Below are positions 53,290 through 63,415 of a stretch of 64,000 nt of DNA, piece after piece. The translations under genes were made by a program, and so were the position numbers. Origin of the DNA: Silene latifolia (taxonomy: Eukaryota; Streptophyta; Magnoliopsida; Caryophyllales; Caryophyllaceae); NCBI RefSeq assembly GCF_048544455.1, contig NC_133529.1:43191456-43255455 (forward strand), in the 5' to 3' direction. Below the pieces are notes generated by a model. That model was not told the DNA's origin. It worked only from the letters and a program-made list of their open reading frames with translations, and did no database searches. The stretch's first letter is position 1; each line of letters opens with the position of its first letter.

Positions 53290-56200
53290 CTACTGCTGGG
53301 CACCCTCCAGCTCGGCAACCCTCGCCATAAGAGCGGCAATCTCGGCGTCCCGAAACTCGAGCTCCCTCGACAAACGAGCCGTCTCCTCCCGAGACTGGGT
53401 CAACTCTCGCTCCAGCTCACGACCGGCCTGTGGACAACAAGAAATTGGCTCATGTCAATCAATTCAAACAAAACTGAAAAAACCAAAAATCAAGGAAAAA
53501 CAAATGAGGTTCATACCTGACGACCTCGACCGCCGACGAGTGCCTCGATGGCGGTAGCTCGCAGCCGGTTGGCCACCCTCCATAATGCCACGAACCGAGA
53601 TGGCGCAACCTGCGTTTTCAAAAAGTAATTCTCAGCAAAATTGAACAAATTCAATCAAATGTGTTCTTACACGAAAACTATGCAAAATGGGAACTCACCC
53701 TCCGAATCAGATGCTGCCAGTCATCCAGGCCAGCATCCGTCATAGCCACGTCAAAGTCACGCAGCTCGGAGATCGTCGTCCTCCCAGTAGCGTCAGTGTA
53801 CTCGAGGGTCTCGGGGTACTCTGGGGGCTCGATGCCCGCCGCCTCAACCTCCTGCAAAATGGCTCTCGTTAATCGATGATCTTTCGTCGCGATTCTCGAA
53901 AATCAAGATCCAACAAGAAACAGAAGATACTCACCACTACTGGCCAGTACGCCAACCTCCCGTAAAGGAATGCCGAGTAATCCTCGTCAGGGAGAAGAAG
54001 GTCGTCGCCACTAGCACCAGCCAAGTCCGCCTCCCTCTCAGCCTCAGAAGGCTCCCTAAACATCGTCCTAGGAGGATCGACGGGAACCGTCAACGCGCCC
54101 CGAAAGCACTGACGAGCTAACCGCTCGCCCAGATACCACACAGGACCCATCGACGTCCACAACAGCAGCCGACTCGAGCTCCTAGGTCGAAGGACCTCAG
54201 CGACAAAAGGAGGCGCTCCAGCGTACTCCGCCCAAGGTCTGGGCACCCACTGCGACAATATAAAGGCAAAGGTCATTCCTATGATCAATTTAAAACAAAG
54301 TATAAGAAGGTGTGAATGAATACAAATGGGATACTCACGCTGCTCAGCTGAAGAGCGTTCACATCCCGCCGGTAGACATTGTGAGAAGAACGCTTGCTCT
54401 TCGTCCGGCACATGACCCAATCCCTCACCACGGGGTAGGCCCTCTCCAACGGCTCCGTCCTCTTGGGCGCGAGGTCCGGAAAGTAAGAGTACACCCACGC
54501 CTGCAAAACAGAATAGCCAATGACGATCTTTTGATCTTTGATAAAAGAAAGGAATTTACTTTGGTCTAAAGGAAGGTTCATACCTCCAAAAAAGAGCCCC
54601 AGTCCAACGGCGCCGGGAGAAGTCCCTTCTCCATCAACTCCCGGACGAACCATGGCCCTCATAAAGCGGATGAGGACCGCAAAACCAGCATGACCCGGTC
54701 CCGGCGCCCTAGGGAACTCAGTCGAGAAAGAAAGGGGAGAAGCTTCGTCGACGGACCTCTCACCCTTGTCTCCGAGGTAAATCGAAGACAAGAACCACCA
54801 AAGCCACAGACGAGCCCTCCGCTTTCACCAGACAAGGAGGAGGAGCCGTCTCCCTCCCATCGATCACCACCGATAACGGGGTCTTCCCCGCGAAGTAATC
54901 TCGAACATAGGTACTGGGCACCAAACCCGGCACCGCAATGCCTTCGACGACGGGTTCCAGCCCGATCAACCTCCTCGCCTCGGCCGAATCCGCCCTCATG
55001 CCGTCTCCGCCACACCATCTCCTCGGTCCCACACGGCAGGACCGTAAATCATGCCGTAGTCCTCCAAGGTGACTCCCACCTCACCAAAAGGCAAGTGAAA
55101 CGTGGAAGTCGTATCCCAAAATCGATCCAAGAAAGCGCGGACCAGGCTAAGGTTGGCCCGCAACTTCCTCTTCACGATATCCCTCCAGACCTGAACCAGA
55201 GGACCGAACGCTCCACGCTCGATCATGGCTCTCTCCTCCTCCGACAACCGCTCGTAATGCTCCATCGCCGTCGTGTACCCCGAGAACGACCGGATGTTCC
55301 CGGCCTCCTATTATGATTTGAAACAAAGCTATCTTTAGTTTTGAGTAAATTTGAAAGGAATTTGAACAAAAATAGAAAAGGATAGGTAATGAGTTAGGGA
55401 ATTCCTATTTACCAAGCTCTTCACCGTCCTGTAGGACAAGTGACCCTCGGCAGCCCACACAAGGTGCCTACTCTCCCAGGTCTCAGCCCACGCAGGAGCA
55501 CCTCTCAGCTGACGACCTCCTCGTCCGAGGTGGGCCCGTCTCGGAATCTCCTCCTCCTCAGCAGCCTCCTCCTCGGGAACCTCGTCGCGGCAGCCCATCA
55601 CCGCAGCGGTGAAGGCCTGCTCCAAAGCCTCCTCAACAACAGCGGCGTCTATGTCCATGGGATCCCTCCCAGAAGTAGAAGCATCGTCACCTGCAAACAT
55701 TAAAGCAAATTCAGGCCGCGCCCCATGACGACAAGCCTTTGTTAAGAAGTTTTCGAGCCTTCAAGGCCCCGGAATTCCCCATTTCTGGCCATCCTTGGCC
55801 ATATTCCCACCAATTCAATCACTCATGTGATGAATTGAGTCAAGTCAAGACAAAGTCAAGGCCTAGTCTCGGGTTCGAGTCGGAAATTCGGCAGCATTTC
55901 GCTATAATGGCGGTTATGCCCTAAAAAGTGTCCTGAAAAAGTTGTCACAAACCAAACTTCCAAGATGGTAGAAAGTTTACCCATCACCCAAGGATCCCAA
56001 ATATCAAGTTTCATCACAAATGGGCAATCCTAAGGCCATTTTCGAAGCCATTTACGATCTAGCTGTGAAACCGTCTCAAAATTCGCTCAAGGGCTCAAAA
56101 CTTGATGAAAATCCAAAGTAAATACATGGTTATGTTCCTAACATTACCTATTATCCATTTCTAGCATCAATTTGGCAAGACAAATCCATTTGGGGGAAAA

Positions 56201-56308
56201 GCCCCAAATTTTCGATCGAAAGGGTCGAAAACCCTAATGTTCGCGGCTCAAAATTCAACAAATGTGGAAGATTAATGCAAGATTAAAGCACATACCTCGA
56301 TTAGTCAT
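53290..56308 (-). CDS. Antisense gene 2 of Tat-A: plant mobile domain (PMD) protein, eight exons
   Basis: Predicted exons (minus): 56308-56296, 55690-55413, 55307-54584, 54500-54339, 54249-53935, 53851-53699, 53609-53517, 53427-53290. All introns have GT...AG ends, and all exons but the third keep phase. The first exon is a 13-nt start exon (ATGACTAATCGAG). Exon 3 carries the PMD signature, LVRAFLDRFWDTTSTFHLPF then GEVGVTLEDYGMIYG, followed by RLIGLEPVVEG. Exon 4 has AWVYSYFPDLAPKR, exon 5 WVPRPWAEYAGAPPF. The last exon encodes a 45-residue coiled coil (RELERELTQSREET...). Exon 3 is 724 nt and shows two frame changes (near 55010 and 54800), so this copy is slightly damaged. PMD proteins (MAIN/MAIL family) are plant nuclear proteins often carried by Tat elements in this position. 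Confidence 0.75.
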
Positions 56309-56441
56309 ATTTTAAGCAAGCTTTTGAATCCAACCTCGACGAAAATGGTGAAGATTTGAGAGAGAATGGAGTGATTTATGTTTCGAATAAAATGAACATA
56401 AACCTTCTGACTTTCGCGTTTTTACGCGGAATTGCCAAATT

Positions 56442-56516
56442 GGGGAACAGACGCAGCAGGTGCTGCGCCTCTTCCAAGAGACGCAGCTCTTGCTGCGCCT
56501 CTTCCTTTTGTTCCCT
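56442..56516. repeat. GC-rich foldback cassette e (ahead of antisense gene 2)
   Basis: TTGGGGAACAGACGCAGC then GTGCTGCGCCTCTTCC, a second AAGAGACGCAGCTCTTGCTG unit with CGCCTCTTCC, and TTTTGTTCCCTCC. AAGAGACGCAGC and GCTGCGCCTCTT are near-perfect inverted arms. It is 135-210 bp upstream of the PMD start codon. Confidence 0.75.
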
Positions 56517-56647
56517 CCTTGCGGATTTTCAAAAATCCGTTATGAGTTCGTTATTCGTGGGCCCATCTTTGGTGCGCCTCTTCTTCAATGCTATTATGTT
56601 CTTTTGGTCCGTTTCGACGATTTTCTTTCGTTCCGGGCCACGTTTTA

Positions 56648-56990
56648 TCCAGCGCGACAGTATTTTGCAGTATTGTCCGAATTCATTTTATCCCGCGCAG
56701 CAGTATTTCGCAGTATTGCTCAATTTTTATGTCCAGCGCAGTAGTATTTTGCAGTACTGCTCACTCAAGACTTTCTTTCGCGATGATTAAGATGTTCCTA
56801 GTCGTCTATCCCAGGTGAGAGTATTTTGCAAAGATCGCTCACTCAAGGTTTCCCCTACGACGATCAAGATGTTCCTAGTCGTCGGTATGTTCCCCAACCC
56901 GAGTTCGCTTGAGACCAACGCAAGCAGATTCAGCCTCCAAAATTTCGCCAGAGTTCACTTGAGACCGACGCAAGCGGATCCCCAGCAGTT
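56648..56990 (+). repeat. Tandem CAGTATTTTGCAGTATTGCTC repeats and duplicated downstream blocks
   Basis: Units of about 43 bp (GCGCAGCAGTATTTCGCAGT with ATTGCTC) start near 56648, 56691, 56733 and 56811. They are followed by AAGATGTTCCTAGTCGTC twice (56788, 56867) and GAGTTC(G/A)CTTGAGACC twice (56901, 56951). A reverse copy of the first unit is in Tat-B near 63440-63475. Confidence 0.7.
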
Positions 56991-57267
56991 TCTACCGACG
57001 TCCTGCTGTTTTCAATATCTCTTATTTCCCCGCGAAGTTCGAAGAAATCTCAGGTATGATCTCTTCTTATGGCTGGCGAGCCTCCTTACGTAGTCTAATG
57101 GACTTTAAACGACCCTCCCCAATAGTCGACAGACTCTAAAATGTTCCCGACGACAGGTCCTTGGCTCAGACCCCTTGAGCCGCCTCGCGTCGCCATAGTC
57201 GTCAGGTTGTAATCTTCGATTGACCTGATGGCTATACTTTGACTTTCGCCTTGTCCAAGCCTCGGTC

Positions 57268-57279
57268 AAAGTGGGGGCT
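57268..57279 (+). promoter_or_regulatory. Tat-A polypurine tract
   Basis: AAAGTGGGGGCT directly before the 3' LTR. Confidence 0.8.
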
Positions 57280-59672
57280 CAGAGACACCTCGTTTCGCAC
57301 CCTCGCAAACCACCCGGTGATGATTGGGCCGCATGTTTGATTCGCGGAACGATTAGTGACAGTTCGTAAGATTATCGTCAAGTGATTGCTCAAATATTAA
57401 TGTCAACCTCTTAGTTGTCATCTACGTGCCGATACGGTCGTTTTGGCAGTAATTAGAGTACATTCGGAGTCCGGGTCAAAAACCGTCTCCATTTTCTGAT
57501 AACTGTTAAATCCCGAGTCAGAATGTTCTGGAATGTTCCGGATATTTCTATTCCATATTTCTCAAATTTTATCTTTTGGCAAATAATATCCCGTAATATT
57601 CATGAGATAATCGAATTACTTCCGTCCTACCATAACTCAAACGCGGAAATCTTTCTTAAGCAGGAGGAAACCTCCTGGGAATAGACGCAGCAGCGCCGCG
57701 CCTCTTCCAAGAGACGATGGCTGCGCGCCTCTTCCCAGGCCCTTCTTTGCATGATTTACGTATCTTTTTTATATCTTTCCGAGATTCACTTCCAAAGAGT
57801 CTCCGAAACCCTATTCCTTCACGTGATTAGTATAAATAGGAGCTTTCGTTCCTCATATTTCTCACGCGAGTGTCCGCCCTTCTCTTCTCTCTTTGCATTC
57901 TAGACTTCGTTCTTACTAATTGGCGCCTACGTGCTTGGACTTCCGACCACGTAAGCTCGGATCTTTCCGGGTACCAGCCTCTCCGTTGCATGACCGACCA
58001 ATTTGACCACTACACTCAATCAATCTAATTAATCAACTTGTTAAATCGTTTTCCTCTTACGAGGGCACTCTTTCCTTGCATTCGCGTCGAGCATCACTAA
58101 TCGATCTTCTTAGTTCTTCTCGTTCCGTCAACATGTAAGTCTGAGGGTGTATTAATCTCTCTTTTATTTATTGTATTTTATTATTGTATAACAATTGTAA
58201 GGTTTATGTCGAAAGTACCCCATTAAAACCGATTTCTAAAACCGTCTTTAAAACCTTTTTGCGGATTTCCGTGAGAGGACGTCGAGAAAAGACGCGGCAA
58301 CCGCTGCGCCTCTTCGAAGGAGCGCAGCACTCGCCGCGCCTCTTCGTGAGGGCCGCCGCAGATTCCTCGCTTCTTTTCTTCTTCCTCCGTCCTCTGTAAT
58401 TCGTATCAAATTAATTTCTTTTGTTTTGTTCGTCTGTTAATTCGTTCACTTGATAGTTTAATAATTCATATGCATATTAACCATCATCATTAACATGTTT
58501 TAAATCGTCATAAATCCGACTTAAATCCCAAATAATCAATATTTGCGGGTTTTCGTCATTAAATTCAATTCGAGTTTTAGAAATTCAATTTGTTCATATT
58601 GAGTTTCTGGGATTCATTGTTGATATATTTTCATCTGTTTAGTCATTAATCCATCGTCAATTCATCATGTTTAGCTTGTTCTATTCACCGATGTCACTAA
58701 TTAGTCATTCATTAACATCGACCCTTCACATAATTAATCCGTCTTATTTCCGTCTTAACCATGTTTTACTGTTTTATGACCTCAATCATATGTAAATAAT
58801 CTGCTAATAACTTTCATCCGAGTCTAAAATCGTAATCAATCCATTAATTTACCAATTAACATTAACGGTTTTGCGATTCGGCTTCACGGCCAGAACTCAC
58901 CCTTGGAAACGACAAAGAATCGCCGCGCCTCTTCCAAAGGGCGCAGTGCCTGCTGCGCCTGTTCCAGGGTGAATTCTGTCCCTGAACTCCTGTTCTGCCT
59001 TGACCTAGTTTAATTAGTAAGCGTATTAATTAACTAATAATCGTATTATCACCTTCTGACCTGTTCGTGTTTTATTCTTACTTCTTTTCCTCAAATTATC
59101 CGTTTTAAAGGTATTTTCGACATAAATCGCCTATTCCAATGTAATTATTGTAGTTTATATTTATTATTGTTGTATTTTGTATCATTTGTATGCTTTCACA
59201 TGTAATGAGCATTAAATCCTACTTCGACCCCAATTGTATGCTAATTACATGTCAACCGACTTAATCTAATTCTCACATGCTAGGATTAATCTAATGGATG
59301 TTGCATTGCATGCATATAGCCTACGGTATATCAAGTACGAATAACTTCCCTAATCATTAGTAGAGGCCGCTATCGAGGCGGGCGGGATTAGGTGTTCGAT
59401 CAAAAGAGCTTCCTAATACGTACCCTCACCCCTTACTCCAGATCTCCGTGAGCACCCGTGTTCATTGGCATCCACGAGAGTCATTCTAGACATAGAATGC
59501 TAAGGGTAACGATTGCTTAGTGTTCATGTCACTACTTTGTGTCTTGACATGGCACGAGGTATTCGAACGGTTCCAATTTCCCATAAAAATTGGTGGCGAC
59601 TCCATACAAAATGCAAACGCTTGTTTTCGAGCCCCTTCACCAAGCGCCCCCGTGGGCGGCCCGCTGTCCACA
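57280..59672 (+). repeat. Tat-A 3' LTR (2393 bp)
   Basis: Starts CAGAGACACC where the 5' LTR has TGTAGACACC, so the terminal TG is lost, and ends CTGTCCACA. Followed by GTTGG. The ORF that runs from 59520 through 60650 joins LTR sequence to the family A gag-like frame and is an artefact of the insertion. Confidence 0.9.
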
Positions 59673-60650
59673 GTTGGTAAGAGTGTTGAGGATGTTGGTG
59701 AGGAGTTTGTGGGTGTTGTGGAGATAGAGGAATGTGAGGATATCTTGGTGGAGAGGCTTGAGATTGAGGAGGAGAGACCTTTGGAGCAAGTTGAGGTTGA
59801 GACCCCCTTTTTTGAGGATGAGCCCTACACCCTTTTCGAGTATATACACACTACCTCCCCTACTCCCTTAAACACACCCACTAATTATGAGGATGTGATC
59901 TTTGAGGAATACAAGAGTGAGAGTGATGAAGAGAGCATCATGGTTGAAGAGTTGGAGGTCAAATGGGATGATGAATTTCTTGGTGAGGAAGTCCTATTGG
60001 AAAAGTGGGATGTTGAGGTTGATCTATTTGAAAAGCCTATCTTGGAGAAATTTGATGTTTTTCTTCATGATGATGATGAATCCCTTAAACCCATTGATTC
60101 CATTATCCTTATTTCTCTCGACCCTTTGTTGGAGGTTATGTATGTTGAGGAGGATAGTGCAAGCATTGATGGCGAGGGAGATTGTGAGGTGCATTTATTT
60201 GAACCTCTTTTTGAGAAATTTGAGGCACATTTTGGTGGTGAGGATGAGCTCCTTTTACCGACCGACGATCTTGACTTCATTTCTTATGCCCCTTTACTTG
60301 ATTATGCTTGCATGGGTGAGTTGCTTGAAACCCCCCTCTCATCTACATGTGATGATTATGATGCTTCCCCCTTCCTTTTGGAAAAAATTGTGTTTGAAAT
60401 GGATGAATGGAGGGGAGAAGCAAGGGACAAGGATACTAATAAAGTCTCATATGTTGTTGATTGTCCCTTGCTTGTTGGTTTTGATCATTCTCCTTCAATG
60501 AAGGAGGAAATATTTTATATAATCGAGTTTGAAAATGTCGAGGAGAATGATCACAACCTAGACGATTGGAAGAGGCTTAAAGATGTGAGCTTCATTGACT
60601 TGGGCAAGGAGTTAAGTGGCCTTGCCCATAGGTTGTGGGATCCCGGATAG
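59673..60650 (+). pseudogene. Family A gag-like ORF, 3' part
   Basis: Matches residues from about 102 to the end of the 424-residue protein, open to the natural stop, ending LAHRLWDPG. It is separated from its 5' part by Tat-A. Substitutions against the minus-strand copy are few (for example Ser to Pro, Val to Ile, Gly to Arg). Confidence 0.85.
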
Positions 60651-61330
60651 TTTTGGGACCAAGCTTAGGTTTGGCGGTTTCCTTAAAACCGCGCTTCTTG
60701 GGAGGCAACCCAAGCTTTTTATGCATTATTTTTCTTTTTGATAATTTTTTCTAAAAACCCAAAAACACGTTCTTTTCTTTGAAAAAAAAAATTGAAAAAC
60801 CAAAAACATGCATTTAATTTCAATTTTCTCCACACATTTGTTTCTTTTTGAAACATGGTGAATAAATAAGTGTGGGGAGGAAATTTTATATTTCAAAAAT
60901 CTTCAAAAACATGTATTTTATTTCCGAATTTCCTCCACACATTTATTTCCATTGGAAATTATGTAAAGAAACAAGTGTGGGGAGGAAATTCTATTATTTA
61001 AAAATACAAAAACATGTCTTCTATTTTTCCTATTTCCTCCCTACATTTCGTTCCATCGAGGACGATGTAAATTTTAAGTGTGGGGTGGAAAATATCCATC
61101 TTGTGTATATTTGTTTATATTTGTATATATTTACTTATTAATTTGAGAAAATTACAAAAAAATACCTAAAAATTGAAAAATTTCAAAAATTTCAAAATTT
61201 TTGCATTGTTTATATTATATATATTGCATTTGTCCTAACCATTTTGATAGGCAACACATGAATCATCGGAGAAGACGCTTGGAAAAATTCTTCCAATCCT
61301 TTCTCATTTATCCTTCCTTTTCTTTTTGTA
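60651..61330 (+). other. Family A interior after the ORF, with mirrored hairpin array, truncated
   Basis: Reverse complement of 2821-3498. The three hairpin units lie at 60820-61095. Homology stops after CTTTTTGTA at 61330, where the sequence passes into Tat-B LTR. Confidence 0.8.
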
Positions 61331-62745
61331 ATTAAAACTGATTATAACTAATTAAAATGAATTATGAACGAATTACGACGAATTATAAACGAGTTAAAGT
61401 TAATGAAAACGAATCAGGTTAAACTAGTTACGAATTAGGTTAAATTAAAGATGGAAAAGACGTGATAGACAGTAATGAAAACATATACAAAAGGTCGAAT
61501 TTTAGAAACTTGATATGAACGAATCGAGCCTCTAAAATCCGGGTTTGATGTTAATGATGAAAACCCGCTAATATCGATTATTAGGGATCTAGGTCGGATT
61601 TAAAGGTGATAAATAATATGAATTAGACGTTAAAATTGTTATATGGATGAAATAACGAAGAACAAAATAAAACGGAGTAAAAGAGATGAATCAACGAAGA
61701 ACAAAGGAACAAGAAGAAAAGCAGAAACTGCGGCAACCTCAGGAAGAGGCGCAACAGTTGCTGCGTTTCTTCTCGACGTCTGTCTCCCGTTAATCCGTAA
61801 AAACAGTTTGATAAAAAGTTTTGTAAATCGGTTTTAAACATGCTTTTGACGTAAATCTTACAATAATTAATATAATAATAAAATACAATAATAAAACATG
61901 GGATTTACGCCCTCAGACTTACATGTTTGATGAAACGAGATTGACTAAGTTAACGATTAGTGACTGCTCGACTCGAATGTACGACGAAAGTGACCTCGTA
62001 AGAGGAATTTAAACTAAATTGATTAAGTTGATTGAGTGGAGTTGGTCATATTGGTAGGTCATGCAAAACGAGGCTGGTACTCAGAAGGATCTGAGCTTAC
62101 GTGGTCGAAAGTTCAAGCACGTAGACGCTAATAAGCAAGAGCGCGGTCTTAGAATGCAAAGGGAGAAGAGAAGGGCGGGCACTCGCGTTAGAAATATGAG
62201 GAACGAAGGTCCCTATTTATACTAATCACACGGAGGAATTAGGGTTTTGGTAAAACTTGGGAAACAAATCAAGAAAAGATCTTAAAATACACAGAAAGGA
62301 GCTGGGGAAGAGGCGCAGAAACCACTGCAGCTCTTGGTGGAGTTTCCTCCTGCGGAAGAAAGATTTTCCGCGATTCTATTATGGAATTGCGGTAGATCTC
62401 AATTTCCTTATTATTTAAAATATAATTTCGGGAAATATTTTGCCAAAAGATTAAAAGATTGAAATATGGAATAGAAATATCCGGAACATTCCAGAATATT
62501 CCGACTCGGCATTTAAACGGTTATTAGAAAATGAAGACGGTTTTTAACCCAGACTCCAAATGAACTCTAATTACTGTCAAAACGACCGCAACGGCGCGTA
62601 GATGACAACCAAGGGGTAGACACAAGTATTTGAGCTATCACTTGATGATAAACTTACGAATTGTCTTAAATCGTTCCGTGTACCAAATATGCGGCCCAAT
62701 CATCACCGTGTGGCTTGCGGGAGGTGCAGAAATGAGGTATCTACA
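61331..62745 (-). repeat. 5' part of Tat-B LTR
   Basis: On the minus strand it begins TGTAGATACCTCATTTCTGC, against TGTAGACACCTCGTTTCTGC in Tat-A, and includes CCCTATTTATACTAATCACA on the plus strand (the TATA box reversed) and CATGTAAGTCTGAGGGC on the minus. Clearly diverged from Tat-A. It lacks the last about 0.65 kb. Confidence 0.82.
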
Positions 62746-62758
62746 AAGCCCCCACTTT
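62746..62758 (-). promoter_or_regulatory. Tat-B polypurine tract
   Basis: The minus strand reads AAAGTGGGGGCTT, directly before the LTR start. Confidence 0.75.
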
Positions 62759-63039
62759 GACTGAGGTTTGGACAAGGCGAAAGTAAAAGTATAGCCATCA
62801 GGTCAATCGAAGATTACAACCTGAAGACTATGGCCACGCAAGGCGGCTCAAGGGGTCTGAGCCAAGGACCTGTTGTCGGGAACATTTTAGAGTCTGTCGA
62901 CTATTGGGGAGGGTCGTTTAAAGTTTATTAGACTACGTAAGGAAGCTCGCCAGCCATAAGAAGAAACCATACCTGATATACCCCTGGGTAAAACGAGACT
63001 GAAGGCACTTCGGCAAAACTCTTGATCTGAAGATAACTT

Positions 63040-63415
63040 GATGTCTGAAGGCATTAGGGGGGTACAAGGAATTCTGAAGAAACTTCTTAACACTTATGAA
63101 GACTAACTCTGAAGGATATCTCTCTCTAAAGGGAAGGCTGAAGGATAACTCTCTAAAGGACTGAACATGAGGGCTGAAAAGAAATGAAGGGGGAATTATC
63201 CTGAAAGTTGTCTGAACATATAAAGGGGTTGTCCTGAAAGGTGTCTGAAGGAATAAAGGATTATCTGAAGTTATATGAAGGGAAAAAGGATTATATAAAG
63301 GCTTATTTGAAGGGTTGTCTGAAAGATTAAGGCAAGTTCCTGAAAGATATGAAGGTTTATCCTGAAAAGGGTTATCTGAAAGGATTAAAGGATTATCTGA
63401 GGGTATCTGCCTGTC
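63040..63415. repeat. Degenerate CTGAAGGATTATC minisatellite
   Basis: About twenty loosely spaced copies of words such as CTGAAGGATTATC, CTGAAAGG and AAGGATTATCTGAAGG in 375 bp, period about 15-25. Not seen in Tat-A. Confidence 0.65.

Larger units (their letters stand above)
40344..59672 (+). mobile_element. Tat-A: 19.3-kb Tat/Ogre-like Ty3/gypsy retrotransposon with antisense genes
   Basis: Complete boundaries: two 2.4-kb LTRs, 5-bp target duplication, tRNA-Arg-type primer site, polypurine tract. The gag-protease-RT frame is open; RNase H and archaeal-type RNase H are frameshifted; integrase is open. Two genes lie on the opposite strand between pol and the 3' LTR (50849-52336 and 53290-56308). 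Large size, second RNase H and antisense ORFs are hallmarks of the Tat lineage including Ogre. It is inserted in the gag-like ORF of family A copy 2. Confidence 0.92.
37697..61330 (+). mobile_element. Family A copy 2, split by Tat-A
   Basis: A plus-strand family A element: LTR 37697-39952, damaged primer site, gag-like ORF (5' part 40041-40343, 3' part 59673-60650), hairpin array, then truncation at 61330. Tat-A occupies 40344-59672. The left flank is copia 3' sequence. The missing 3' half of the interior lies inverted at 7117-8981. Confidence 0.85.

Noticed and set aside
54690..55316. 208-codon Arg/Pro-rich plus-strand frame
   Set aside because: It is the complement of the PMD exon; the PMD signature is on the minus strand.
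59520..60650. A single 376-codon plus-strand gene
   Set aside because: It fuses Tat-A LTR bases to the interrupted family A frame and exists only because of the insertion.
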